Assembly (NCBI GenBank): GCA_900545085.1
Contig: UQXU01000053.1
Location: 1 to 11,865 of the forward strand
Source of the DNA: an uncultured Eubacteriales bacterium
GTDB lineage: Bacteria > Bacillota > Clostridia > Christensenellales > Christensenellaceae
Direction: 5' to 3'
Length of the DNA: 11,865 nucleotides
Shown here: piece after piece, positions 1 through 7,570 of the stretch
Numbering within the stretch: the first letter of the stretch is position 1
How the letters are laid out: each line of letters begins with the position of its first letter
Notes under the pieces: model-generated
The model's input: only the letters and a program-made list of their open reading frames with translations
Databases searched by the model: none
What the model was told of the DNA's origin: nothing
Program-made: the position numbers and the translations under genes

Positions 1-1165
1 TACGGCCGCGGAAATTGCGGTTCGTGGTGGCGATGCAGCGTTCTCCATCCCCGAGAATGCCCATATGGCCGCCGAGACAAGGGCCGCATGTGGGAGTGGA
101 TACTACGCATCCGGCTTCTATAAATGTGCGGACGATGCCTTCCTCCATGCACTTGAGATAAATATCCTGAGTAGCAGGGATTACGATAACACGTACATTC
201 TTAGCTATCTTATGACCTTTTATAATATCAGCCGCTTCTTTAATGTCTTTGTACTGACCGTTTGTGCAGGAGCCGATAAATACCTGATCTATCTTGATAT
301 CGCCTACTTCGTCGATTGTGCGTGTATTCTCCGGAAGATGCGGGAACGCAACTGTAGACTTCAGAGTGGAAAGATCTACAGTGATAACCTCGTCGTATAC
401 CGCGTCGTCATCAGCCTTATAGACAACAGGCTCTCTGTCAGAGTGCTCTTTTACGAACTTGATTGTCTCGTCATCAACCTCGAAAATGCCGTTTTTTGCA
501 CCTGCTTCAATCGCCATGTTTGCCATAGTCAGTCTGTCATATATGTTGAGATATTTGAGACCGTCGCCTGTAAATTCCATAGACTTGTACAGAGCGCCGT
601 CTACGCCGATCTGACCGATGATGTGCAGTATAACGTCTTTACCGCATACATACTTCGCAGGCTTGCCCGTCAGGACAAATTTGATCGCCGGCGGAACCTT
701 GAACCATACCTTGCCCGTAGCCATACCACATGCCATATCTGTAGAGCCTACGCCTGTGGAGAATGCGCCGAGCGCACCGTATGTGCATGTATGAGAGTCA
801 GCTCCGATAACTACGTCGCCGGAGACCACAAGGCCTTTCTCAGGCAGCAGCGCATGCTCAACGCCCATCGTGCCTACATCATAAAAATGAGTTACTTCCT
901 TCTCGTTGCAGAAATCACGGCAAGCCTTGCACTGCGCAGCCGCCTTGATATCCTTGTTCGGGGCGAAGTGGTCCATAACCATTGTGACCTTGTCTTTGTC
1001 AAAGACGCTGTCAATGCCCATCTTGTTAAATTCCTTGATTGCAACAGGGGAGGTCACATCGTTGCCCAAAACGCGATCGAGATTGACGAGGATGAGCTGG
1101 CCGGCTTCTACCTTGTCAAGACCTGCATGAGCAGCGAGGATCTTCTGAGACATAGTCATTCCCAT
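1..1165 (-). CDS. leuC: 3-isopropylmalate dehydratase large subunit LeuC, C-terminus cut by the window edge
   Basis: Isomerises 2-isopropylmalate to 3-isopropylmalate in leucine synthesis, working in the cytoplasm with the small subunit LeuD. The minus strand reads open for 388 codons to the left edge; the family is usually about 420 residues, so roughly 30 are missing. The three cysteine ligands of the [4Fe-4S] cluster are visible: C300 in IGSCTNG and C360/C363 in CGPCLG. Other aconitase-family signatures are [11 protein letters not shown] (about 121-131) and the TNRNFRGR end. The sequence type fits the shorter LeuC2/homoaconitase-like branch. Three in-frame Met codons lie close together; the one at 1165 is chosen because AAGGAG (1175-1180) sits 9 nt upstream, against 15 and 21 nt for the others. 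It follows leuA by 46 nt with no terminator seen between them, so it is probably under the same T-box control. leuD and leuB would be expected beyond the left edge. Confidence 0.96.
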   Translation of the reverse strand, partial: MGMTMSQKILAAHAGLDKVEAGQLILVNLDRVLGNDVTSPVAIKEFNKMGIDSVFDKDKVTMVMDHFAPNKDIKAAAQCKACRDFCNEKEVTHFYDVGTMGVEHALLPEKGLVVSGDVVIGADSHTCTYGALGAFSTGVGSTDMACGMATGKVWFKVPPAIKFVLTGKPAKYVCGKDVILHIIGQIGVDGALYKSMEFTGDGLKYLNIYDRLTMANMAIEAGAKNGIFEVDDETIKFVKEHSDREPVVYKADDDAVYDEVITVDLSTLKSTVAFPHLPENTRTIDEVGDIKIDQVFIGSCTNGQYKDIKEAADIIKGHKIAKNVRVIVIPATQDIYLKCMEEGIVRTFIEAGCVVSTPTCGPCLGGHMGILGDGERCIATTNRNFRGR

Positions 1166-1211
1166 TTGATAATACTCCTTGTAATTATTAAAGTGTTGTT
1201 TTTATACTGTT

Positions 1212-2879
1212 TTACTTTGCAAGCAGTCTGTTTACCGCACTGACGAGCGCTTTAATAGAAGATACTATTATATCGCTGTTTATACCCGCGCCCCATACGA
1301 GACTGCCGTCTTTATCCTGAACTCCTACGTACGAAACCGCTTCGGCCGTGGAATGTCCACCCTCAAGAGCATGCTCTGTGTAAGTATCCAATTTGTAATC
1401 GGCTCCTATAGCATTTTTTATAGCATTGCTGACGGCGTCCAATCTGCCGTTGCCCTTCGCCGTTATTTGAGACACGCTTCCTTTGTATTCCAGCGTAACC
1501 ATCGCGGTTATCCCATCCTGCTCCTGTTTAAAATGAGCTTCCGGAACGCGCAGCACAGTTTCTATATTAACATAACTTTCTTTAAATATATTGTAAACCT
1601 CATCCGGATGCAGCTCTCTATGCTCATGATCAGATACACTCTTGACATGATAGCCAAAGGATTCACGCATCTTAGGCGGCAAATCGAGAGAATACTGCGT
1701 CTCGAGTATATATCCTATACCGCCCTTGCCGGACTGCGAGTTGATTCTGATTACATCCGCTTCATACACTCTGCCGAGATCCGTAGGATCTATGGGCAGA
1801 TATGGTACTGTCCAATGCTCCAGATTGTGAGTTTTACGCCAATCCATACCTTTTGCTATAGCGTCCTGATGAGAGCCGCTGAACGCCGCAAAAACAAGCT
1901 GACCGCTGTAAGGCTGACGCTCGTAGACGTGCATTCTCGTAACTCTCTCGTAAAGAGCTGTTATCTCGGGTATGTTTGAAAAATCAAGCTCCGGATCCAC
2001 ACCCTGGGAGTACATATTGAGCGCAAGCGTAACTATATCTACATTACCCGTTCTCTCTCCGTTGCCGAACAGCGTACCTTCTATTCTATCCGCCCCCGCG
2101 AGAAGTCCCATCTCGCTGTCAGCCACAGCGCAGCCTCTGTCGTTGTGCGGATGAAGTGATACTATAATATTTTCTCTGTAATTGAGATGCTTGCACATAT
2201 ACTCGATTTGGTTAGCGTAAACATGCGGCATAGAGTGAGAGACCGTAACTGGCAGGTTGTATATGACTTTATCATTTTCAGACGGCTGCCATATCTCTGA
2301 AACCGCATTGCAAACCTCCAGAGCAAACTCAGGTTCAGTTCCCGTGAAGCTCTCGGGAGAGTATTCGAACTTGAAATTCCCGGGAGTCTTATCTCTATAC
2401 TCCTTACACAGCTTAGCTCCGAACTTTGCGATTTCTATAATTTCTTCTTTGCTCTTTCTGAACACCTGTTCTCTCTGAGCTACAGATGTAGAATTATAGA
2501 GATGTACAATAGCGTTTTTTGCTCCTTTGAGCGCTTCAAACGTTTTTGCTATTATATGCTCTCTGGCCTGCGTCAGCACCTGCACGGTTACGTCGTCAGG
2601 TATCAGATTGCGTTCTATAAGCGTGCGGCAGAATTCATATTCAGTTTCGCTGGCCGCAGGAAAACCTATCTCAATTTCTTTAAAACCGACTTTTACAAGA
2701 AGATCAAAGAACTCAAGCTTTTCTTCCAGGCTCATTGGGATAATAAGAGCCTGATTCCCATCTCTCAAATCGACACTGCACCATATAGGAGCTTTGTCTA
2801 CATAGCTCTTTTTTGCCCAGTCCATAGTTATCTCTTTGGGCTGGAAGTATTGCCTTGTGTACTTTTCAAAACCTTTCAT
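1212..2879 (-). CDS. leuA: 2-isopropylmalate synthase LeuA
   Basis: Condenses acetyl-CoA with 2-oxoisovalerate, the committed step of leucine synthesis, in the cytoplasm. The 555-residue length and the start MKGFEKYTRQYF mark the long LeuA form of about 550-560 residues. The N-terminal DRE-TIM barrel carries LRDGNQ (R39, D40), the metal-binding HPHND (H243, H245), GNGERTGN (272-279) and SGSHQDA (334-340). The C-terminal allosteric domain (about 430-555) carries GNGRLDA, close to the usual GNGPxDA, and YTEHALEGG; leucine feedback inhibition is therefore likely. The frame opens at an ATG at 2906, but that codon directly abuts the U-tract of the leader terminator and has no ribosome binding site. 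AAAGGA at 2886-2891 lies 6 nt before the ATG at 2879, which is taken as the start. Transcription is controlled by the leucine T-box just upstream. leuC follows. Confidence 0.97.
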   Translation of the reverse strand: MKGFEKYTRQYFQPKEITMDWAKKSYVDKAPIWCSVDLRDGNQALIIPMSLEEKLEFFDLLVKVGFKEIEIGFPAASETEYEFCRTLIERNLIPDDVTVQVLTQAREHIIAKTFEALKGAKNAIVHLYNSTSVAQREQVFRKSKEEIIEIAKFGAKLCKEYRDKTPGNFKFEYSPESFTGTEPEFALEVCNAVSEIWQPSENDKVIYNLPVTVSHSMPHVYANQIEYMCKHLNYRENIIVSLHPHNDRGCAVADSEMGLLAGADRIEGTLFGNGERTGNVDIVTLALNMYSQGVDPELDFSNIPEITALYERVTRMHVYERQPYSGQLVFAAFSGSHQDAIAKGMDWRKTHNLEHWTVPYLPIDPTDLGRVYEADVIRINSQSGKGGIGYILETQYSLDLPPKMRESFGYHVKSVSDHEHRELHPDEVYNIFKESYVNIETVLRVPEAHFKQEQDGITAMVTLEYKGSVSQITAKGNGRLDAVSNAIKNAIGADYKLDTYTEHALEGGHSTAEAVSYVGVQDKDGSLVWGAGINSDIIVSSIKALVSAVNRLLAK

Positions 2880-2885
2880 GTATAA

Positions 2886-2891
2886 TCCTTT
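2886..2891 (-). promoter_or_regulatory. leuA ribosome binding site, decides the start
   Basis: AAAGGA on the minus strand, 6 nt before the ATG at 2879. It lies between the terminator U-tract and leuA and rejects the two upstream in-frame ATGs (2906 and 2897), which have no Shine-Dalgarno. Confidence 0.85.
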
Positions 2892-2906
2892 CCGCATTTC
2901 GGGCAT

Positions 2907-2953
2907 AAAAAAACTCTTTTACTCAAAATGCTTGACAATTTTGGATAAAAGAG
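2907..2953 (-). terminator. Intrinsic terminator of the T-box leader
   Basis: On the minus strand CTCTTTTA (2946-2953) pairs perfectly with TAAAAGAG (2914-2921). A T-G wobble and one mismatch follow, then an inner CAAAAT/ATTTTG helix and an 8-nt loop, with seven Ts at 2907-2913. The 5' arm overlaps the 3' side of the antiterminator, so the two folds exclude each other, as T-box attenuation requires. Confidence 0.93.
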
Positions 2954-3219
2954 ACGAAGAAAAATATTTTACTCCGCGGTACCACTCTTCTTGGCGCAGA
3001 CGCCCACTCAATCACGTCTAACAACGTGAGATCTCTATAACGGGAGAACCCGGTCTAATCTACTCGGACAGATTTTCTTTTCGACCGACGGCTCCGGGAT
3101 GAGCTATACCGCAAACCCGATACTGCCTCGCACCGACCGGCAGTTCTCTTGCACACGATGAAAGCGGCTTTTTTCCCTTCACAGCCTTTAACTTGCAGAA
3201 TCAAAACTGCAACTTAACA
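2907..3219 (-). promoter_or_regulatory. Leucine-specific T-box riboswitch leader of leuA
   Basis: A tRNA-sensing leader. It opens with a hairpin (3188-3217; TTGCAG/CTGCAA plus TTAA/TTAA). Stem I follows: GGGA/TCCC and GCCGC/GCGGT enclose an internal loop ATAGCTCA that contains the codon CTC at 3101-3103 followed by A, the expected leucine specifier. The distal arm has AGAGAACTGCC and GGTGCGAGGCAG. Stem III is CGGG-TTCT-CCCG (3041-3052). The linker has a TCACGT/ACGTGA hairpin and a GGCG/CGCC hairpin. The T-box sequence AAGAGTGGTACCGCG occupies 2975-2989. In the antiterminator (2949-2989) AAGAG pairs with CTCTT and GCG with CGT around the TGGTACC bulge. The competing terminator uses the same CTCTT. 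Uncharged leucine tRNA should pair with the specifier and the bulge and allow read-through into leuA and leuC. Confidence 0.95.
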
Positions 3220-3225
3220 GCTATT

Positions 3226-3254
3226 ATGTTACTATATTCGATGTTTAATGTCAA
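3226..3254 (-). promoter_or_regulatory. Promoter of the leu operon
   Basis: The -35 box is TTGACA (3249-3254), a full match to consensus. A 17-nt spacer and a -10 box TAACAT (3226-3231, 4 of 6) follow. The predicted transcript starts near 3219, exactly at the first leader hairpin of the T-box. The -35 box is one arm of a 9-bp inverted repeat described separately. Confidence 0.8.
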
Positions 3255-3270
3255 GTGACGATTGACATTA
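3246..3270. repeat. 9-bp inverted repeat over the leu promoter -35 box
   Basis: TAATGTCAA (3246-3254) and TTGACATTA (3262-3270) are perfect inverted copies separated by 7 nt. One arm contains the leuA -35 box. The other gives a TTGACA on the plus strand, but only weak -10 matches and no plus-strand gene follow within 600 bp. It could be an operator for a dimeric regulator or a chance palindrome around TTGACA. Confidence 0.6.
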
Positions 3271-3371
3271 TTTTTTGATATGTCATGTATTTCCGGCGAA
3301 TACCAGTATAGAAAAAAGGTAAATAATCTCTAGGGTGTTGCTCTCGATGTGTTGTCTAACAAAAAACAAAG

Positions 3372-3836
3372 CTAATTATTCAATAGTAATTCCAACCCCT
3401 CAATAGAAACGTCCATCTTTTCAGAAATTTCATCCATAGTCATACCTGAATCAAGAAAGCGCTGAACGACTATTTTCATATCTTCTCCGACTTCTATTAT
3501 ATGTCCGTCTAAGTCGTAGAACCTGATAACTCGCTGCCCCCAACTATGCTCTATAACATCTCCCAGGTATTCAATGTTAGGGTACTGCTTCAGCCTGTTC
3601 AGAAATTCATCAAAATTTTGTTCTTCAAAAGCAAGTTCCATGTCATTTGGTCTTCGTAGTATACTCTCTTTTGGCAGATTGATAAGCCAATCAAAATCCT
3701 GCTGCAGAGCTAATCCGCAAGTGAATGTAATATTTTTGCCATAATCTTGATATACCTCTAATCCAAATAAACTCTCGTAAAATTTTCTCGCAGCGTCAAT
3801 GTTTGTCACTGACAGCACTGTACTCACATATCTCAT
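3372..3836 (-). CDS. VOC-superfamily (glyoxalase/dioxygenase fold) protein with C-terminal helical tail
   Basis: A single VOC-type domain of about 118 residues with the paired beta-alpha-beta-beta-beta pattern: RYVSTVLSVTNIDAARKFYESLFGLEV opens it and RVIRFYDLDGHIIEVGED closes it. Possible metal ligands are E67, H97 and E115. The usual first-strand His or Gln is not obvious, so catalysis is uncertain. Residues 119-154 form an extra tail with an HTH-like pattern (SGMTMDEISEKMDVSIEGLE) not found in minimal VOC proteins. The substrate cannot be deduced; VOC proteins include glyoxalases, dioxygenases and antibiotic-binding proteins. The longest frame begins at 3842, but its ATG abuts AAGGAGG with no spacing; the ATG at 3836 has 6 nt and is chosen. 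The gene stands alone, divergent from the transporter gene. No clear promoter or terminator was found for it. Confidence 0.85.
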   Translation of the reverse strand: MRYVSTVLSVTNIDAARKFYESLFGLEVYQDYGKNITFTCGLALQQDFDWLINLPKESILRRPNDMELAFEEQNFDEFLNRLKQYPNIEYLGDVIEHSWGQRVIRFYDLDGHIIEVGEDMKIVVQRFLDSGMTMDEISEKMDVSIEGLELLLNN

Positions 3837-3842
3837 ATACAT

Positions 3843-3849
3843 CCTCCTT
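3843..3849 (-). promoter_or_regulatory. VOC gene ribosome binding site, decides the start
   Basis: A full AAGGAGG Shine-Dalgarno on the minus strand. The ATG at 3842 touches it directly and cannot be used efficiently. The ATG at 3836 is 6 nt away, so the protein begins MRYVS. Confidence 0.88.
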
Positions 3850-3927
3850 CATAATTTATTTCTTGCGGAGCTGCAAACTGCTTTTTATTTTATGTGTTGC
3901 AGAGAATCTCCATGCCGCATTGTTGTA

Positions 3928-3956
3928 TTGAGACTATAGACAAAAAGTGCTATAAT
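3928..3956 (+). promoter_or_regulatory. Promoter of the transporter gene
   Basis: TTGAGA (3928-3933, 5 of 6 to consensus), a 17-nt spacer, then TATAAT (3951-3956, perfect) preceded by TG to form an extended -10. The predicted start is near 3963, leaving a leader of about 35 nt before the ATG at 3998. Confidence 0.85.
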
Positions 3957-3997
3957 ATATCGGTATTTTAACTCCTATAACGAAAGAGCAGACATTC

Positions 3998-4900
3998 ATG
4001 AAAAAAGCTTTGATATTCGGTATACTGGCCTCTATGTTCTTTGCTTTTACTTTTGTATTCAACAGAAGCATTAATCTGGCGGGCGGATACTGGGGATGGA
4101 GCGCGAGCCTAAGATATTTTTTCATGCTGCCAATGCTCTGGATCGCTTCAGCAAAGAGCGGCGGGATAAAACCTATACTGAATGACATAAAGCTCAACCC
4201 CGCAGGCTGGATACTTTGGAGCACCGTCGGGTTCGGTCTTTTTTACGCCCCTCTCACGCTCGCTTCTGTCTACGGAGAATCCTGGTTTATTGCAGCAACA
4301 TGGCAGCTCACCATCGCAGCAGGCGTACTTCTCACACCTTTATTCGGGAAACGCATACCAATAAAGAATCTCACTTTTTCGATTGTCATACTAGCAGGCA
4401 TACTCCTGCTGCAGTCTGAGCATCTGCGCTGCATGAAAAACTCAGCGTCAATGACTGCGTTCGCATTAATCATCATAGCCGCCTTCTCATATCCCCTCGG
4501 CAACAGAAAAATGATGCTTTGCGCGTCGCCGGAGCTTTCGACAATACAGCGCGTATTCGGCATGACTCTTTGCAGCATGCCATTTTGGACGCTGCTTTCT
4601 GTGTTCTCGGGAATATATCATGGAGTTCCCACCTCCGGTCAGCTTATTCAGTCATTTATAGTCGCGCTGTTTTCCGGCGTTATCGCTACTGTTCTGTTTT
4701 TTGAAGCGACTAATCTTGTCAAACACAACGCAAAGCAGCTCGCCGTCGTCGAGGCTACTCAATCCGGCGAAGTAATTTTCACACTGCTCGGCGGAATCAT
4801 CTTCTTGGGCGATTCTGCGCCGTCGGCGCTTGGTTTCGCAGGAATAGCGCTTATAGCTCTGGGCATGATTGCAAACAGCGCAGTCTCCGCCAAAAATTGA
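3998..4900 (+). CDS. DMT-superfamily membrane transporter (EmrE/EamA type)
   Basis: A 300-residue, highly hydrophobic protein with about ten membrane segments, the size and layout of the drug/metabolite transporter superfamily. It most resembles the 'multidrug resistance efflux transporter' family, with an N-terminal segment ASMFFAFTFVFNRSINLAGG, an SLRYFFMLPML segment, and the late motif VVEATQSGEVIFTLLGG followed by a final helix pair. It probably exports a small molecule across the cytoplasmic membrane; the substrate is unknown, and the family name is not evidence of drug resistance. The start has a modest AAAGAG 9 nt upstream and lies about 35 nt after a strong promoter, so the gene is probably well transcribed on its own. 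It converges with the acyltransferase operon, ending 40 nt from it. Confidence 0.88.
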   Translation: MKKALIFGILASMFFAFTFVFNRSINLAGGYWGWSASLRYFFMLPMLWIASAKSGGIKPILNDIKLNPAGWILWSTVGFGLFYAPLTLASVYGESWFIAATWQLTIAAGVLLTPLFGKRIPIKNLTFSIVILAGILLLQSEHLRCMKNSASMTAFALIIIAAFSYPLGNRKMMLCASPELSTIQRVFGMTLCSMPFWTLLSVFSGIYHGVPTSGQLIQSFIVALFSGVIATVLFFEATNLVKHNAKQLAVVEATQSGEVIFTLLGGIIFLGDSAPSALGFAGIALIALGMIANSAVSAKN

Positions 4901-4917
4901 AAACAATATTTCAACTT
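4892..4917 (-). terminator. Possible weak terminator of the acyltransferase operon
   Basis: On the minus strand, 24 nt after the DHHW stop codon, AAGTTGAAA pairs with TTTCAATTT (9 bp with one G-T wobble, 6-nt loop), and the Ts continue to 4892. The stem is AT-rich, so it would be weak. It overlaps the last codons of the convergent transporter gene. Confidence 0.35.
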
Positions 4918-4931
4918 AAAAACAATATTTC
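4900..4931. repeat. Short direct repeat between convergent genes
   Basis: AAAACAATATTTC occurs at 4900-4912 and again at 4919-4931, 19 bp apart, in the gap between the transporter and the DHHW gene. AT-rich and possibly chance; no function is claimed. Confidence 0.5.
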
Positions 4932-4940
4932 TTACAGATG

Positions 4941-6125
4941 CTAATTATTAAAAACTCCGCTTATGGCCGAATCCTGAAAAAATGTGTTAGCGTTATATAG
5001 AAACAGCACTTCAGTTATTCCTTTATCCTCCAGCACCTGATACACATCATCGTAATAATATCGAGGATCTATTACCACTATTTCACTGTAATCCGGAATA
5101 AGAAAAGGTATAAAACTGTTTGCATAAGAATCCTTGACAATCATCAGCTTTCTATCTGTTTTTGCCGTAGTTTTTATATCAATTATCGGCTCGTTTGCAC
5201 CCATGAAAACCAAATATTTATCACTTTCCTCCAGCTTTTCTGTATCATAGACCGAGGTTCTTTTTGTTTGGCTTTCCACATAATCAACGACATACTCTAC
5301 ATCGGAATTATTCGGCAAAAAAACCTCAACCGTATCTTTTTTTCCGGTATATCCGCTGGTGTGCGCCATGGTTCCTACAAAATCATTAGCCACTTTATAC
5401 AAGTTGTATTTCACTCTGTCCGCGTCTATGCCTAACGTAGAAGAGGCCTTGATATACGCGCAATAAGCGGCATACGTCGTCCAGTGATGATCCGTGTGAT
5501 AATATAACTGCTGCTTATCAGACTGATCGGAGAGTATGTCGTACACATCTATATCTTTAACTTCATCCGAAAGCTGCTTTCGGAAATTGTCCAAATCTTC
5601 AGACTGCGACCGTACGGGAGCATAATTCGGAAGCTTATCCGGTATTACAGAAACCGCATTAGGAACTATCAATGTGTATACCGTGTATTTATCTTCATTT
5701 GCAAGCGAATTAATTGCGCCGATATTCTTTTTTAAGTTGTTCTCATCAGGCTCAACGGCGTCCTCAATCAAATAACCGTCCTTTCCTCTATAGACTCCGT
5801 TCGAATAACTTTTCCCCGAGATTATATCTAAATTTGTTTTCAAACTCATCCACATATCTCTGAATACAAATTGATCTGATTGATATGATTCATAGTCCTG
5901 CATAAAGCTTCCGTCTGCAGCAGCTGATACAGAAAAAGACGGCCTCTGCGCTAAATTCCTGTTTTCTTTCTCAGAAGATTCAGCGTCAGGTTTTATAATA
6001 TTAGCCACTGTAAAAAACAGCATTATTACCAGCATTACACACGCAATTCTCGTATGCAGCTTGTGTATCCAGTATCGTCTTGTCATATATGGATTACGTT
6101 TTCTTCTCCGTTTTATATTACACAT
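4941..6125 (-). CDS. DHHW-family protein, AlgJ/AlgX-like partner of the MBOAT acyltransferase
   Basis: A membrane-anchored extracytoplasmic protein of 394 residues. A basic N-terminus is followed by one membrane segment (about 27-45). ENRNLAQRPSF (54-64) is the N-terminal signature shared with AlgJ/AlgX-like proteins. TDHHWT (211-216) gives the family its name and supplies the Asp-His pair. KDSYANSF (331-338) would hold the serine nucleophile (S333), as in SGNH-like O-acetyltransferases. In related systems such proteins take an acyl group from the MBOAT partner and place it on a polysaccharide; that role is inferred here. The start at 6125 has GGAGG 10 nt upstream; the internal Met at residue 14 has none at useful distance. 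It is the last of four genes, 24 nt after the MBOAT gene. The acceptor polymer is unknown. Confidence 0.9.
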   Translation of the reverse strand: MCNIKRRRKRNPYMTRRYWIHKLHTRIACVMLVIMLFFTVANIIKPDAESSEKENRNLAQRPSFSVSAAADGSFMQDYESYQSDQFVFRDMWMSLKTNLDIISGKSYSNGVYRGKDGYLIEDAVEPDENNLKKNIGAINSLANEDKYTVYTLIVPNAVSVIPDKLPNYAPVRSQSEDLDNFRKQLSDEVKDIDVYDILSDQSDKQQLYYHTDHHWTTYAAYCAYIKASSTLGIDADRVKYNLYKVANDFVGTMAHTSGYTGKKDTVEVFLPNNSDVEYVVDYVESQTKRTSVYDTEKLEESDKYLVFMGANEPIIDIKTTAKTDRKLMIVKDSYANSFIPFLIPDYSEIVVIDPRYYYDDVYQVLEDKGITEVLFLYNANTFFQDSAISGVFNN

Positions 6126-6149
6126 AATAACATATCCTCCATATGACCG

Positions 6150-7556
6150 CTAAAACCTAAAATACAAAAACGGATTATACGTTGCGCTTACTAAATACGC
6201 TACAGAAGCCACAAACATCGCTGCATATATGATTACCGCAATCGTGAGATGCTTCCGCTCCGTTCTCAAAATCAGAGCATCAAAAGCAGCATGAACATAC
6301 GGAGTGGAGCCTATTGCACATATAAGCAGTATGACCCAATTAGAAAGAAAATAATATGCACCCATATTTCCGATTATTCCGCCGCCGCCCGCGCCGAACA
6401 TGACGCCTATATAGCTCATTGCATAGCTCATATCCGGACTGAAGAAGAACACCCATCCGATTACAACTACAATCATCGTCAGCAGATGTCTGACTATATT
6501 CGGAAGCCTGAGCAGCGCACTTTGCAGCAAATACTTTTCCAGCAAAAGAATTATTCCGTAATACAGACCCCAGACTACAAAATTCCAGCTGGCGCCATGC
6601 CAAAGACCGGTGAGAAACCAAACAATCATTATATTGAGAACATGTCTCGGAATTGAAACTCTGTTTCCGCCCAAAGGTATGTATATGTATTCTCTGAACC
6701 ACGTGCTCAGAGATATATGCCATCTGCGCCAAAACTCAGTTATACTCTTTGATATGTAAGGATAATTGAAATTGCGCATGAAGTCGAATCCGAACATGCG
6801 CCCCAAGCCGATAGCCATATCTGAGTATCCGCCAAAATCAAAATATATCTGAAAAGTATACGCAATCGCTCCGAGCCAAGCTCCAAGCACAGACATTTCT
6901 CCAATTTCACTCCCGGTTATTGCATCAAACAATAAGCCTACGTTGTTAGCCAACAGCACTTTCTTCGCCAGACCTCTGATGAAATACATCACGCCCGATC
7001 CGAAAATGTCTATATTCACTTTCCTGTTTTCCAGCTGCTCCGCCACATCTATGTATTTAACTATAGGTCCGGCTATGAGCTGCGGAAACAGCGAAACATA
7101 CAAACTAAAATTGAGTATGTTTTTCTGAACAGGCACTTTGCCTCTGTATACGTCTATTATATAAGATAGCGTCTGAAACGTATAAAATGATATTCCAATA
7201 GGAAGCGCAAGCTTCTTATATTGTATATGAGTTGAAAATATGCTGTTAACAGTTTCTATGAGAAAACCATAATACTTAAAAAATCCCAATATAAGAAGAT
7301 TTACCGCCACCGCTAATATCAAGCTTCGCTTTTTTGCCGCCGCATTCCGGCTGTTAAATTCTATGTCTCTCCCCATGAAATAATTGAACGTCATGCTCAA
7401 TATCATAAGAATTACATATATCGGTTCACCCCAAGCATAAAAAACCAAGCTCAGTATTAACAATACCAGATTTTTATATTTATTCGGAACCAAAAAATAC
7501 AATATCAGCGTTATAGGCAAAAAGGCAAACAAAAATATCAAGCTGGAAAAAACCAT
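6150..7556 (-). CDS. MBOAT O-acyltransferase (AlgI/DltB family)
   Basis: A polytopic membrane enzyme of 468 residues, the usual length for AlgI-type proteins, with about ten or more membrane segments. Diagnostic MBOAT motifs are LPIGISFYTFQTLSYIIDVYRG (118-139), SLFPQLIAGPI (155-165), FWRRWHISLSTWFREYIYIPLGG (275-297) and TGLWHGASWNFVVWG (316-330); H320 in the last is the expected catalytic His. The family moves acyl groups from a cytoplasmic donor through the membrane to an extracytoplasmic acceptor protein or polymer. The adjacent DHHW gene favours polysaccharide O-acetylation over D-alanylation, since no dltA, dltC or dltD is present. The start at 7556 has GGGAGG 7 nt upstream. Only 14 nt separate it from the DUF4358 gene, so its ribosome binding site lies just before and around that stop. 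Confidence 0.95.
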   Translation of the reverse strand: MVFSSLIFLFAFLPITLILYFLVPNKYKNLVLLILSLVFYAWGEPIYVILMILSMTFNYFMGRDIEFNSRNAAAKKRSLILAVAVNLLILGFFKYYGFLIETVNSIFSTHIQYKKLALPIGISFYTFQTLSYIIDVYRGKVPVQKNILNFSLYVSLFPQLIAGPIVKYIDVAEQLENRKVNIDIFGSGVMYFIRGLAKKVLLANNVGLLFDAITGSEIGEMSVLGAWLGAIAYTFQIYFDFGGYSDMAIGLGRMFGFDFMRNFNYPYISKSITEFWRRWHISLSTWFREYIYIPLGGNRVSIPRHVLNIMIVWFLTGLWHGASWNFVVWGLYYGIILLLEKYLLQSALLRLPNIVRHLLTMIVVVIGWVFFFSPDMSYAMSYIGVMFGAGGGGIIGNMGAYYFLSNWVILLICAIGSTPYVHAAFDALILRTERKHLTIAVIIYAAMFVASVAYLVSATYNPFLYFRF

Positions 7557-7570
7557 TGTATCGCCTCCCT

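Noticed and set aside
65..1243. Plus-strand frame of 392 codons at the left edge
   Set aside because: It is the shadow of leuC on the other strand. The minus-strand frame has the iron-sulfur cysteine motifs and runs open to the window edge.
3262..3291. Plus-strand promoter from the second TTGACA of the leu inverted repeat
   Set aside because: The -10 candidates at 17 or 18 nt are weak (ATGTAT, TGTATT), and no plus-strand gene follows until 3998, which has its own strong promoter.
3301..3371. Terminator for the VOC gene
   Set aside because: T-rich stretches occur on the minus strand, but no stem longer than about 4 bp precedes them.
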